Below, one piece after another: positions 45,465 through 57,770 of a stretch of 64,000 nt of DNA; the stretch's first letter is position 1, and each line of letters opens with the position of its first letter. Source of the DNA: Drosophila persimilis (Eukaryota; Arthropoda; Insecta; Diptera; Drosophilidae); the NCBI RefSeq assembly GCF_003286085.1, contig NW_020825289.1, positions 20,486,001-20,550,000 on the forward strand, given 5' to 3'. The translations under genes and the position numbers were made by a program. The notes under the pieces were generated by a model. That model saw only the letters and a program-made list of their open reading frames with translations. It was not told the origin of the DNA and ran no database searches.

Positions 45465-47012
45465 TAGAGATCTTTGTGTTCTAGAGCTGAAATAGTCTGG
45501 AATTACCTTTCACTTAGGACCGAGAATAGGTCTTCAATGTGACACAGTCTTGCATCGATGCCATCCAACTGACTTGTCATGAACTACTGAAAAAGCTGAG
45601 TAGCTCCACGTTGGTCCTGGTCATTGACTGAGCAATCGATACTATTACCACTACCACTCTTTGTCTAGACATATCTCAAAGTAAACTCCCAGTTTCCAGA
45701 TACCTATGTAGATATATCCAACACCACGAGGCTTATTTCGCAAGCAGAGGGAACAGCTGCTCTTGATAAACTGCCCAATTATTCATTTGCAAAGAAACAA
45801 CAGATATGTGCAGAATAAAAGCAAACAAATTGCCAGAAGAGAGAAAAAAATTAAAATATTATTTGTCTTGGCATTTCAAATGTTTTCTATGATGATTGAT
45901 CCCAATAAAAATACCGAATTACTGGCTTTTTATACATTTGCTTGGCCTGCAAATTAGATCACTTTCTCATTCGCTTAATTTTTAATTTTGAATCTTACCA
46001 CTTCTCGAGTGTTTCCATTTCTCAGAAAACTGTTGGCCAAATGACAGCGGCCAAATTTAAGTATTACAAAGAATTCTCCGAAAACGCAAACGAACATGTG
46101 AGTAACCCTTCCATGGGTCCATTCGTCTACGGAACACAGTTGGTGGCTTAAATTTATGCAAATTTTTTGGGAAACAAAACAAAAAACAAAAAGCGCGAGA
46201 AAAAGTCTCGAAGATGATAAATTATGGGGGGAAAAATGTTAAATTCATTAGTGTCAAGCCAAGCAAATGCGAATGAGAAAACATTTGTATAAATAACACT
46301 AGTATATGGATCTTATTTTATACTTATGTAGGTACATGTGTACGTCTGTATCCGACTAAGTGGCGCTTGAACTACGCATTTAACAATGGCAAGCACGTTA
46401 CTTACTTGCAGCAGCTTCCAGCCCGATGGTGGCTCAGTCGGATCTCCAGCCCCAATTATAATACAATCAGCGCGGGGCAAAATATCGTCTGCCCCCAGCC
46501 CCCATGTGGAGATCAGTGAGCAGCTAAGACGGCGATTTCCCTGGCCAGAAGACTCTCCTCTCCGAGTGAGCTCACGACTGGCCCGATGTCGTCATTGTCG
46601 TACACACATATCCCCAGAGCAGGCAGTAGGCAGCCGGCAGCAGCCAGCAGGCAGCAGGCAGTAGCCAGCCCCAAACACGACACTAATGTTGGCCGAATGC
46701 TCGCTTCAGTCCCCATTGAATTCAAGAACCAGTCGGACGGAAGCGGTAGCCGCCTTCAAAATAAAAAGAGAATAAATAAATGCGCGGCGCCCAAGAATCG
46801 CGACGGCAATTCTACTTATAATCTTAAAAATAATACAAAATATATAAATACATATAGATGGAATAATTCTATCAGCAAGAGTGACCGAAACTGTGAAATG
46901 ATGTGAAGAAAGTGTCGAATGATTTGAGAGTGCAAAACCAAACCCAAACCAACGGATTCATAAATCATAAATCATATAAATAGTAGGAAGAGTTTGAACC
47001 CATCTGTGGAAA
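45465..47012. other. Intergenic DNA and leader of K2P form A
   Basis: No certain gene. A short frame at 46039-46150 (MTAAKFKYYKEFSENANEH followed by GTGAGT) is too weak to call. A CAGGCAG/CAGCCAG purine-rich repeat lies at 46619-46668. The right part, A-rich from about 46740, is probably the 5' leader of the potassium channel. Confidence 0.45.
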
Positions 47013-48468
47013 ATGTCTCAGACACAGAGCCCCACACCCAGCACACCGCCAGCGTCGCGAAGGGCTCACAGACCACCGCGGATAAATATCCACAATCTGA
47101 ACAGCGGGTCAGCAATGGGCATGTCCGTGGGATCTATGCCGCCCACCGCCCAGCCGCCGTACACCTCGCAGTCAAACTACACGGGCAACGGTCCGTACTG
47201 GCCGCCAGTGGCGAATCCGTTTGGCTCCGGCAACTTCATGACCAAGGGATACGAAGGATTTCTCGATCTCACCAAGTCCGGCATGAGTTTCGGCGAGAAG
47301 TTCACCTACGGCCTCTACAACAAGTTCAGCAGGTGGTCCAGGAGCTGGTTCACCCACATGTTCCTCATATTCGTCCTCGCACTCTACAGCGTGGGCGGTG
47401 CCCTGATCTTCCAAGCAGTCGAAGGTGAGAATATCATCATCAGCATCAACATCATCATCATCATCATCATCATCGGGTTGATCCCATTAGGAGTCCCCCT
47501 GCAGTTAACCCATCGCGATCCCGATCCGGTCCGGAAGTAAGAGTGCACTAAACGTCTTTGTTTGCTTATCAAGCTCTTGGCAATTGAATTGTTTGGAGAA
47601 CAGCAAACAGTTGCCAGACCAGCACACATGTTGAATGATTCCGCTGTACTGTAATCATAAAACAAGCCCCCATCAAATTGGCCTGCTCAACGCCTCGAAA
47701 TTGTATCTGTACGAGTATCTGTACCTGCGCTCGACGTTGAAGCAGGTGAGGGAACAATCAATTAGATTGCATACAACCGAGTGAATCACACAGGAGAGAG
47801 GGGAGATGTATCGTATCGTATAAACAACTCAGACATCCAATTGAAGATGATTAACAGGCGGATGGAGAAGTCCCAAATAGGAGCCCCCCACCTTCGACCA
47901 GTGACCGAATGGGGAACATGCTATGCTCCGCATTCTGTTTTCTGGAATGCCTTTGACTCCCAGTCAGGCGGGACTCCCATCTCGAGTGGAAAATCCTTCT
48001 GATTTACTGCTGAAAGTGCTGTTTTGGCAGTGCTGCCAATTTGCAATCGACCACAGCGATTGCGACGGCAAAGTTCATTCATTCGGCCTTCCCGCAGGGG
48101 TCAAGGCCGCCTTAAACTTGTGTCTAAAGCTCTGTCAAATCTGTTTATTGCAGTGCGGCAGGGAACTCTCGAGAAACTGGAATTGCAGGGACTGCAGAAG
48201 CAGTTCTTCGAGGAAATGCGTGACATGACAAGGAATACACAGCTGAGCACGGTAAGAGATGCTTCATATCCCCCTCAACAAGATAGATAGAGTTAACTTG
48301 GCTATTTTCAGCTGTCCAAGACTGACTTTGACAGCCAAGTGCTGCGCATCATGAACAACCATCCGTCCGTTGTCGAGTCGCTCCTGCGGAACGGAATGGC
48401 GGAGAAAACGGATCCCTGGTCCTTCTGGAACGCGATGGTCTACAGCTGCACCATCTACACGACCATAG
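47013..48468 (+). CDS. galn: Two-pore K+ channel, alternative N-terminal half A (TM1 + pore 1)
   Basis: Exons 47013-47424, 48154-48251 and 48312-48468 (phase 1 end, donor GTGAGT) encode 222 residues. A Pro/Ser-rich cytoplasmic N-terminus (about 110 residues) precedes TM1 (HMFLIFVLALYSVGGALIFQAVEG), an extracellular cap helix region (VRQGTLEKLELQGLQKQFFEEM.., NNHPSVVESLLRNGM) and the first pore helix, ending in SCTIYTTIG at the splice. The rest of the filter (YGH) and TM2-TM4 come only from the shared exon 53489-54507; no other C-terminal half exists downstream. The joined protein is 561 residues. It is a background potassium leak channel of the plasma membrane. The symbol rests on synteny with galene (CG9361) as remembered and is moderately sure. 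Confidence 0.82.
47433..47475. repeat. (ATC)n microsatellite in K2P intron
   Basis: ATC/ATCAGC/AACATC triplets followed by an uninterrupted ATC run, just inside the first intron of form A. Confidence 0.9.
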
Positions 48469-51338
48469 GTGAGTGGTAGGGGTAGGGGGGTGTGGGGTGT
48501 GGGGCACTTGCGGCTACAAGGGCATTGTAGGTGCACAAACGCCCACGCAAAGAATCTATTTATTTATGTGCGGGTATATGTATTCCTCTTCATTAAGCGC
48601 TAGAAATCTGTGACACAAAAGATGGAAATAGTTTCGAATGTTTTTTTGGCGATGTGAGATAACAAATTTGTGTCTCTTCTGGCGCAGACAGTTATGAGAT
48701 CTCTCTAGAGAGGCTCTCGTGGCGGCGGTGGTGCGGAATTCTTTGGAAAATTGTCATCGTTCTTAATTGGGACTTATAAATAGCCCGCACCTTGTACAAG
48801 AATTTCCCCGAATCGCCGTCTCCTTACACACTCTTAATTACATTTTATTTTATTTTCACTTTTACTCATAAATATACCGAGAAAATTAAAGTATTTTGTC
48901 CGCGCAGATATTCCGAATAAATATTCCGCCAAGGGGGGCGGGGGGCATTACGCTTAATATGTATTCATGTGGCGGTTAGTTAATGATTTAATGGCACCTT
49001 TTATTCGATCGACATGCTTCGTGGCTCGACTTTATTGTCCTCCTGTTTTCCGGCTTGTTTCTTTCTCGTTCGGCGAAATATTTATTTCTAGCGAATAAAT
49101 CTGCCAGTTTGTGTTCCGCTCTTGACAAGTTTCCAACAAAAGAAGAGACAAATAATAAATCTGCAAGTGTGGAAAACACTTTCCACCCACATTGCCGCAA
49201 AAGCAATTAACACAAATTCACAGTCATTTTCGCCCCTCAACGATGACAGGGGATGGAGTGAACCGAAATTGCGAATATTATGAGTGTTCCGAGTGCAATC
49301 AAGTTGTTAAAATTGGCACAAAATGTAAACAAAACTTGTCTGTGGAAAGTCCTCTTCATCGTCGTAAAGTCGTATAGATTTTTATCATACGCCCCGTGGC
49401 ACACGTGAGAACCGCTGCTCGAAATATTTGTGTATTTTTAGGCACACGAATGTCATAGGTACATACGAGTATTACCCAACCTGGTACCTCTGACTCAGCA
49501 TGAAATATATGTATCTCATGCTGAAAGACGTTTCGTGAATGGGAAATGTCTGAAAACTACACTCAGATCGATCTTCAGGGGATGTAAACACCCCCTTCTC
49601 TGAAGTAATCAATAAGCAGGCAGACACACTTCATAATTTCGAATAAAAATGAATATACATATATATGTATGTCTGGGAATCGTAAAGCTGTTGCTGCTCC
49701 GATTAAAATACCGATTTGTGGGACTTTGCCACTCGGGCCCGGCAAATGCCAAACAGAATCTCGATTATGGTGCATGCTCAACTGGGAAAACAAACCACGA
49801 AGGCAGAAATGTTGAATGAAATTGCGAATAATAAACAAACACTGGTGCCCAGCGAAATTCCATAAAAGCGAATACGATCCGTCATCAACCAGTTGGGCGT
49901 TGCGAGAGGGGCGTTCTCTGGTAAGTATCTGATGAAAATCAGAATCAGCAGAAAATTCATTTTATTTCGATACCTTCGAGTGGCGAAATGTGCTACTATA
50001 TGGCTACAGTGACGTCACAAGTGGTACTGATCGAACATGAATTCGCATTTCATGGAAAATATTACTCAATATTTGTAACACTTTCGTTTTGATCCCCACG
50101 AAAAATCAGCAAACTATAGTTTACGAAAGAAAAACGGAAGGAAACCCCCATGCAAAACAAAAGTTTGGCATTCTAAACAAATCGCTGAGAATTCAGAAGA
50201 AATCGAATGAGTTGAACGCATAGATAAATCGGATACATTATGTCCCCCGGGGTGTGCTACTATACACCCGGAGAGTGGGGCACGGCCTTCCGCCATTACT
50301 GGATCCCTTCATTCTCTTTTATTAAGGAAATGTATTGCTTTGATTTAGTGAAATATGTTATGTAAACTGCTTGAATGTATTAAAAGTTGTTCATGAACGA
50401 AGAAATTAAATTGTTATTGGTAACGTCTCTAATTTGAATTCGTTGCACGTCACTTTTTTCCATGCGCTCTCTGTTGGACGGAATAACTTAAGTGGCGCCA
50501 CTTGAAAATGTATTGTTGATGTGCGCGCAACAGGTTTTATATCAACCAGAAGAGTGTATAGCAGACAACCACCTTTATTGTTGCCATAGCAGACTGGTAT
50601 ATTACTTTCATGACAGCCAGGCCAAATAGTTTCATAGCAACAAACTGTAATGGTTTTATAGTTGCCTGCTTTGACAGTCTAATATCATTAGATTATGGTA
50701 TTTGGTTCTGTTTTCTTTTAAAGGAGTTATATTTTAATATATAGAGTAATTTCAAAAGTTTACCTTATTACGAAATATATCCACAAAATTCGGACGCTGA
50801 GCGAATAAGTGGACAAAATTGTACTTTTATATTCAGAGAGAGAATATTTAGAGAGACAGGAATTCATATATTCACAATTCACATAAAGCCAAACAGCTGT
50901 TGTGGCAACCAACCAAAAATATAGACAATATATATAAACAATTTGAAGATTTTGAGTCTTCCACATGCTCTCAGCAGTGCGATACCAGACGTGGTCGAGT
51001 CTCTGCGGCCAGTGTACGAGAAAAGTGACGATTCTAGAACATCTATCATCCGTATATGTAGATACATTCTTATATGTACATATATGTATGTACCTAGAAA
51101 AGATATCGAGCAATTCCAAATTCATTTACAGTTGCAGCAATTTCCGTTACGCGGATCAAGTGTACACGAACGATCCGTTGAGGCACTATAAAAAGAAATT
51201 GCACCCCGAAAGTGATATAATTACATCGAGAAATTCGTTTTGCTTTGGATGGGGAAAATGAAAATATGAACCAGTTATAAATAGACGACATGAGCCAGAG
51301 CTAACCCAAAGATAGAACGAGAAAGTAGCACACTGGAC
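48469..51338. other. K2P intron with presumed promoter of form B
   Basis: About 2.9 kb with no C-terminal channel half, which is why form A must splice across it. No other exon recognised. The stretch just upstream of 51339 is the likely leader of form B; no core promoter motif could be placed with confidence. Confidence 0.5.
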
Positions 51339-53329
51339 ATGGATATGGACTCGGCGCAGGCAGCCGCAGCATCTGTCGAGGCCAGGCAGCACCAGCGCCA
51401 CCGTCGCCGCTTAGGACGCAGCCAGCGCGAGCAGACACCCATTACACAGCACCAGCGGGTGGGGGTGGGGGAGGATGATGGTCCTGGTCCTGATCCTGAT
51501 CCCTCACCGCAGATGGTGCGCATGCAGATACGTCCGCCGGGCACTCTGTCCGCACACGAGAGCAAGATCCTGCGTCGGAGGGACAAGACATTTGCCAGTG
51601 CCGCGAGCAGAAGCCAATCGCAGCCCCGCGAGGCAGAAAAGCTGAGCAGTCCGGACGCCGTGCAGCTTATCAAGCATCGCAGCCTGTCCTCGCCCCGCCA
51701 CAAGGAGGAGTCCAGCGAGAGCGAGCTGACCACGGGCAGCTCCTACACCCCCATAGCAATCCCGCAGCCGAGCCCCGCCAGTGGTGGCCACAACGACACG
51801 CTCAGCCGACTTGAGCAGAACTTGCAACGGTTCGAGGACGAGCGCAGGCGCTTCGAGGCCGAGAAAAGGCTCTTCGAGCGAGAGAAGCGGGAGCACAAGC
51901 AGCGCCATCGCCAGCAGCTGGACAACGAGGAACGGAAGAGACTGCTCCAAAACTACCGCAAGCTCAGCGATCGCATCCAGCTGCCACAGGACGACGAAGA
52001 GCGTCGCCGGCTCATCCACAGTCTGCGCCTGCAGCGGCACGAGACGCCAAAGGTACGCAGTCGGAACCGAAGCAGCGGCTATGAGGAATCCTCCACGCAG
52101 TTCAGCTCTTCCGAAGCGGATGCGGTAGAGGAGATACCCACGCGAAGGCCCATAAAGCCGCCACAGAGCTACGTGGCTGCCCCCATTCGAGGAGCTCCAC
52201 CTCCGCCACCGTCAGCCCTCCCAAAACCGGAGGATCGTCGTACCGTCAGTCGAAACAACTCCCTGTCGCCGGTGCGACCTCAACGGCGCTCCAAGACCCC
52301 CGAGCAGCGGGCGGAGATCAGTCGCAAGCACGAATATGTCGAAGTGGGGGAATCCCAGACAGACTCCTACAGGGCGCGACCCTCGGAGGCGGAACAGCAG
52401 TCGGAGCTGATGCAGAAGTACATGGAGGCGGCGGAGAGAGCGGCCAAGGCGGAGGCAGCCTTGGCCCAGACCCTGGCGGGGGAGGGAGTGCGAAGGAGTG
52501 CCAGCCTGCGTCTGGCCGAGCTCGAGCCGGGACGCAAGGTGGAGGGCAAACGCAGCTCCAGCCTTGAGAGGCCACTGAGATCCAAGCGATCCGCCAGCCT
52601 GGAAAGGGGCAAGGAAGCGGAACAAATCGATGTCCCAACCAAATCGGATGAGCCCCCAGCAGAACCTGAACCAGAATTGTCCACAACCGAAGACACCATT
52701 TCGAAAGTGGAACCCAAAGCGACGTTCCTGCAACGCCTGCGCAATCTGTTCAAGCGAAAGCAGAAGGTGGACAAAGTGGAAAGCATTGTCGTGAAAGATT
52801 TGGCTACAGAACCGCTGCCCGACAATATCATTTCCCGTCCATTTGTGTCCCACTTCTGGCTGGAGGCACGGCACGAGTGGCGACGCCTCAAGATGGACTA
52901 CCCGCGGCGCATGGAGGAGCTGCGATGCCTGCGAAACACCTGCATCTCGCACTGCATTTGCCTGGCCCTCCTGCTGGGCTTCGGTGGCCTTATGTTCCGC
53001 TACACGGAGGGGGCCTCCGAGAACATCTACAAGTGCGAGGTGCGCAAGGTCAAGCGCGATTTCATCGACAACCTGTGGACCGTCAGCCACAACATGAGGT
53101 ACTGAAACCACGGATCCTACCCTATTCCTCCAGTGGTCCAGTGGTGAACCCTTTTGCTTTATATTTGCCAGAGAGGATGACTGGAAGTCTATGGCCCGTC
53201 AGAAGCTGCGAAAATTCGAGGATGAGCTGAATACGCTGGCCGAGATGGGACTGCGTCGGTATCCGGGCCAGAAGTCCTGGAACTTTGTCAATTGCTTTAT
53301 CTTCTGTTGGACCGTAATCACGACCATAG
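51339..53329 (+). CDS. galn: Two-pore K+ channel, alternative N-terminal half B (long cytoplasmic head + TM1 + pore 1)
   Basis: Exons 51339-53098 (phase 2, donor GTACTG) and 53172-53329 (phase 1, donor GTAACG) encode 639 residues. About 530 residues of charged cytoplasmic head come first: Arg/Gln-rich start, an Arg/Glu-rich coiled coil (LEQNLQRFEDERRRFEAEKRLFEREKREHKQR region, about 160-200), proline-rich PPPPPSALPKP, and repeated RSASLRLAELE / RSSSLERP / RSASLERG phosphosite-like motifs. Then follow TM1 (ISHCICLALLLGFGGLMFRYTEG), a cap region, and the pore helix ending NCFIFCWTVITTIG. Joined to 53489-54507 it gives 978 residues. It shares with form A the exact splice point inside the TTIG/YGH selectivity filter, so both are probably alternative products of one locus, though two overlapping gene models are possible. 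Confidence 0.82.
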
Positions 53330-53488
53330 GTAACGGGGGTCCTCGGATGCGGGGGAATATCGCGATCCCTTCCTTGCAATCCTTTAATACCATAGCTCCA
53401 TAGAGAATTCTAGTATCTACATATAGTAGTCTACCCAGATATGCATCTGAGATTATACAACTAATGTTCTTCTTTCGCTCTTCCGCAG

Positions 53489-54507
53489 GTTACGGCCACA
53501 TAACACCCAAGACAAAGCTGGGACGGTCCCTGACTATCATCTATGCGATCATCGGCATTCCCATGTTCCTGATCGTGTTGGCCGATCTGGGCAAGCTCTT
53601 CACGCGCTGCGTCAAGTTCCTGTGGGCCTATGTGCGCCGGGTGTACTACACTCGCTCCTGCCGCCGCATCCGGAAACAGCAGCAGATCCGTGACGCGATG
53701 ACCGGCTTCAATACGGTCTACGACATGGCCATGCGGCGGCCTAGCATGTTCTTCGGCAAGTCGGCGGAGGAAGAGGCCGAGTCACAGGCGGATGCCGAGG
53801 CGGGCAGGTCTTTGGGCACATCGCACCCGGAGACACCCACATCGCCGTACCCGGAGACCTATGAAGTGGACGATGAGTTCAATCTGCCCGTTTCGGTGGC
53901 CTCCCTGCTGCTCATCTCCTACATCCTGCTGGGCACTGCCGGCTACGTGATGCTGGAGTCCGACTGGGAATTGCTGGACTCTTTCTACTACGTCTTCATC
54001 TCAATGTCCACCATCGGCTTTGGCGACCTGGTGCCCAGCAATCCCTTCTATGTGATGGTCAGCATGATATACCTGATCTTCGGCTTGGCCCTCACCTCCA
54101 TGTTCATCAACGTGGTGCAGATCAAGCTCAGCGATCACTTCAAACGGGCCAGCGCCAAGGTGGGGGCCACCATCGGCATGGGCATGGCCAGCGAGTTCGG
54201 TGACGAGGGCGGCAGTCAGCTGAAGACCCCCTCGGAGCTGGCATCGGTGCACGGCTCGCGACTGGACCGCATCGAGGAGGATGGCCAAGAGCAGTCGTTG
54301 ACCCACCCAGCTATGAATGGCTCTGGAGCCAGTCCTCCTCCCCTGACGTCCATCCTGCGGGCACCGCGCCCACTGTCGCCAATGGATACGAATGGAAACC
54401 AGGCTGCGGATGTGCCTCCGCCTCTGATGCCCAAGCGTCAGGTGTCTGTGGATCCCCAGCCGCCAGCGGAGGGGGAAAAGAAGAAGAAGAAGCACAGGTT
54501 CTTCTAG
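53489..54507 (+). CDS. galn: Two-pore K+ channel, shared C-terminal half (TM2, TM3, pore 2, TM4)
   Basis: One exon entered in phase 1 (acceptor TTCCGCAG). It completes pore 1 (GYGHITPKTKLGRS), then TM2 (LTIIYAIIGIPMFLIVLADLG), a long intracellular loop (about 100 residues) with Glu/Ser-rich stretches, TM3 (VASLLLISYILLGTAGYVML), pore 2 with ISMSTIGFGDLVP, and TM4 (FYVMVSMIYLIFGLALTSMFINVVQIKL). The cytoplasmic tail has Pro/Ser-rich segments and ends in a polybasic KKKKKHRFF. The selectivity filters TTIGYG and STIGFG are the TWIK-family pair. This exon is the only C-terminal half for both upstream alternatives. Confidence 0.93.
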
Positions 54508-56206
54508 AACTATTTCTAAAAGCTCTGAGATCGTGAGAGTCGCCGGAACCGTGATCCCACGTTTTCTAATACTAGAAAACCTCATAAATGACAAGGAAAA
54601 TTTGAGTCGAAATAACACGTATGCTGTTCTGTGAGAGCAGTTATACATCACATTACATACACATTTTAATGAATTTGTTATTTAATTGTACTTCCCATCA
54701 TTCTAGGATAAGCTTAAAGTTAAAGATTAAAGATTATAGACAAATATTTCATATTTGCCATTTTCGCATCAGCAAAAGTTGAGCCCCCTCCTAAATCCAT
54801 TCGATTCGGGTTTTGGGGTTGCAAAAAACATTCCCACTTTCGTTTGGTTCATTTTTGTATACTGCTTGCGCGGTGGAAAACCTATCGTGTAAAAGCAGCT
54901 TAAATGCCAACTGCGATTAGAAGTCGTCGCAACTGTTGGAGAGATGGCTGATCTTGCCTTCTCCCTCCTCCTGCATGTCGACTTACATGTGTTTGTGTGT
55001 CTGATAATCCAAATGCAATGCCTGCGAGCAGACAGAGACAGCATAAATCCAAGTGCAAGAAGAGCCTCCTGCACTCACTCGCCAGCTGCACATCTGTCGG
55101 GCATGGCATGGTTGAAAGAGGAAGGAGAGGAGAGGAGGGAAGGATAGCAAAGGTGCCAGACAGAGAGCGAAGAGAACCAGACATGAAGAGAATGTCAAGG
55201 TATATAAAATATGAGGTATAGCAGTCTAGCATTCTAGTTTTCTTTTTGCTCCGACATCACAGACACACACACATTAACTAAAAAAACATATTCTAACATA
55301 AATAATTATATAAATTATTGTGTACTAAAACATTCATGATTGAGCGCTCTCCACGAGCTGGCTTACCTTCTAGATATTTTGCCTTGGCGAATCCAACAAC
55401 ACAGAACCATGAGGGTGAGAAAGCAGCACAGGAAACGTTGAGCAGAGAGCCGTTTCGTTTCGTCCTCGCTCTCGCAAACGACAGAACAACAGAAACCACA
55501 GCGACAGCGCTCGTCGTTTGGCTTCTGGTTCGGGCTTACTTTCGTTTCCATTTGTTAGCGTTTTGGCTGTTGAAATCGTCGTCATTCCGAAATCAACAAC
55601 GGCACGGTATACTTCTTCGCCCGGGCACTACCAAAAGAGGCGCCAAAATTTTACGTTTCAATGCAGACGACACACATCACACTCTCACACGGAAAATTGG
55701 CAACACGCGAAAAGTGCACAGAACGCGAAGGTGCGATAACAAAATTGAGCATTAGCATCAAACGTGTATTAGAAATCGAAAGCAAACGAAGGCGGAAGCA
55801 ACACGAAGAGAAGAACATAAATTGATCGTGACAAGAGCGAGAGAGAGAGAAGTGCAAGAACAGCTGGTCTGCACGCTTCGGGGTTGTGTTTTTTGTCGCG
55901 TGTGCCGTCGCCGGGAGAACCACACTCCAACTACAACTGAAACTACAGCTACAAGGCGAACCAGGTGTGCGGGTCTGGGTGAGCGCCTGATTCTTTTCAC
56001 GTTTTTGCATGCTCTGGCGGCACTCTGCCAGATGCAATCCCCTTCGCCGTCGACCCCCGTTTCGGTTTTTGTTTTGCTACATTCGTTCACACAGGAATAC
56101 ACACACATATCGCGATATATATCTCGTCGCTAAGTGATAACCAACACAAAAGTGGAGAAAGGAAGGAAGCGTGTTACTGTAGATCCAGAAAAAGCAAAGC
56201 TGCAAG
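54508..56206. other. K2P 3' UTR and leader of the next gene
   Basis: AATAAA-type signals are not obvious, but A/T-rich 3' UTR-like DNA runs to about 54760. From about 55440 the sequence becomes A/G-rich with GAGAGAGA (55836-55849), typical of long fly 5' leaders and GAGA-type promoters, preceding the ATG at 56207. No other gene recognised. Confidence 0.5.
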
Positions 56207-56248
56207 ATGTCCGCAATTAGCAGTCGCAATCAGAAAATGGAACAACAG
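56207..56248 (+). CDS. Possible first coding exon of an unidentified gene
   Basis: ATG in context GCAAG ATG TCC opens MSAISSRNQKMEQQ and then reaches a GTTGGT donor (56249) in phase 0. It follows about 700 bp of leader-like sequence with purine repeats. I do not recognise the protein, and no matching downstream exon was found up to 64000, so the next exon would lie beyond the window. The donor is weak, and without splicing the frame runs on only about 40 more codons. Confidence 0.4.
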
Positions 56249-57770
56249 GTTGGTGTGCCGAGAATCATGGAATTTTCCTATATTTATCAAGTAATAATTG
56301 CAAGTGAAAAGGCTGCCGTTATATCCCCTTCTGTACAAAGTCCAAGTACGAAGTATATGGTTCATACATAGATACTTTTCAGATCTATTTGGATGCACTC
56401 TTCTACTTGCCTCTCCATGCAAGAACCACCAACCAGCCAGGTGTTTACTATTATCCCGATCGAAAGTGGAAAACTTTTTCCCTTGTGGTAGCCGCCAATG
56501 CTCAGCCGCTCAGATTTATTTCATCTTATTTTGCAAATTTCTTATCGCCCTTGAAGCGCTCTATATACAGCTCGAAGGGTTGCAACGATGTTATAGCATG
56601 CAACCGGTCCAGCTGGTCAGACCATCCTGACGCCTCTGAATAAGCCCATGCCGGCCAGCTCTGAATCGCACAGGACAGGAAAAGTACCCTGGCTTTGCTC
56701 CCGATCAGGCATAATAGGCGGAATACGCATCGACGGACCTTTTCTAAAAACGTTCTTATATGTACATACATATGTACATGTTGTTACGTACTCAATCAGA
56801 AGCTTATCAACTGCTGAAAGAAGGGCCTCCGTCGATTTGACTTCCTGCTTAGGTCGAGCTTAATCCGATACATAATCCGATAAAATGTACATATGTATCT
56901 AGTATAGATGTGTTACCCTGGGTGAAGCGGTACTCGAAGAGTATAGGGCGCATTTCTATTACGGTGTAAATACCGTGTTCCCTAGAACGATGGACCAACT
57001 AAAAATCCTCTTCAAACAACCCTTTTCTCAACATCCTCGCTCTTCAGAGTGAATCATCAATTGGTTGGGAAAGTTGGAATTTTCATTGATACATTTTGGA
57101 AGCCCAAAGACCGCCCACTCATCACATCCCAGGCATTGTCCACTTTTCGTCCACAACTCTGGCCATTTAAGGCCCCGAGTGCTTCAATGGCCATTGTCGA
57201 GGTGTTTTGTTGTGACGTGTGCTGCCTGGCCACCTGGCCCGTCTGTTGCCTGGGCAACGGCGTCCAAATAAATCGAAACTCACCGAAACCTCTACGAGTA
57301 AAGCCTTTGAGCGGCTCGCTCCACCGCCAGGCCACCCGAGTGCCGTCCTTTCTGGGTATTGCTGCATTTGCTGCAGCTCAATACGACGACTGTCATTGGC
57401 CCTAATTATGTTGGGTGGCAAGGCGCTGGAGAGGCAAGAGCTCCGCAAAGAAGCGCCTAGAACACCAGCAAGCACGCCCGCCCCCACACAGACATAAATC
57501 GAATCGTTGCCAAGTGTTTGGTTGGTTCGATTTTCCACTTGGGGGCTGAGATTGCTTATAAAATATGTATCAGCTGTTCACGGCTGCTTAATGGAATGAC
57601 ATCACGAAGACATACTCGTACAACAATTACAAGCAATTTCAGCTCCAAATGAAATTACGCGGAGCAAATGTTCGATTCTTCTTTTTGGATATTAAGATAT
57701 CAAAAAACAGAGAAAGGGAAGGAGATAATGATCGAAAAGGAAAACTTGATGGGGAAGCTAAAGCAGATTT

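Noticed and set aside
46039..46150. Small frame MTAAKFKYYKEFSENANEH with a following GTGAGT
   Set aside because: One possible exon end alone, with no partner exon, homology or promoter.
52212..53111. 299-codon open frame on the minus strand
   Set aside because: Antisense to the K2P form B head, whose Arg/Glu/Ser-rich codons keep the opposite frame open.
57510..57540. GGTTGGTTCGATTTTCC, resembling a tRNA T-arm
   Set aside because: No acceptor, D or anticodon stems can be folded around it.
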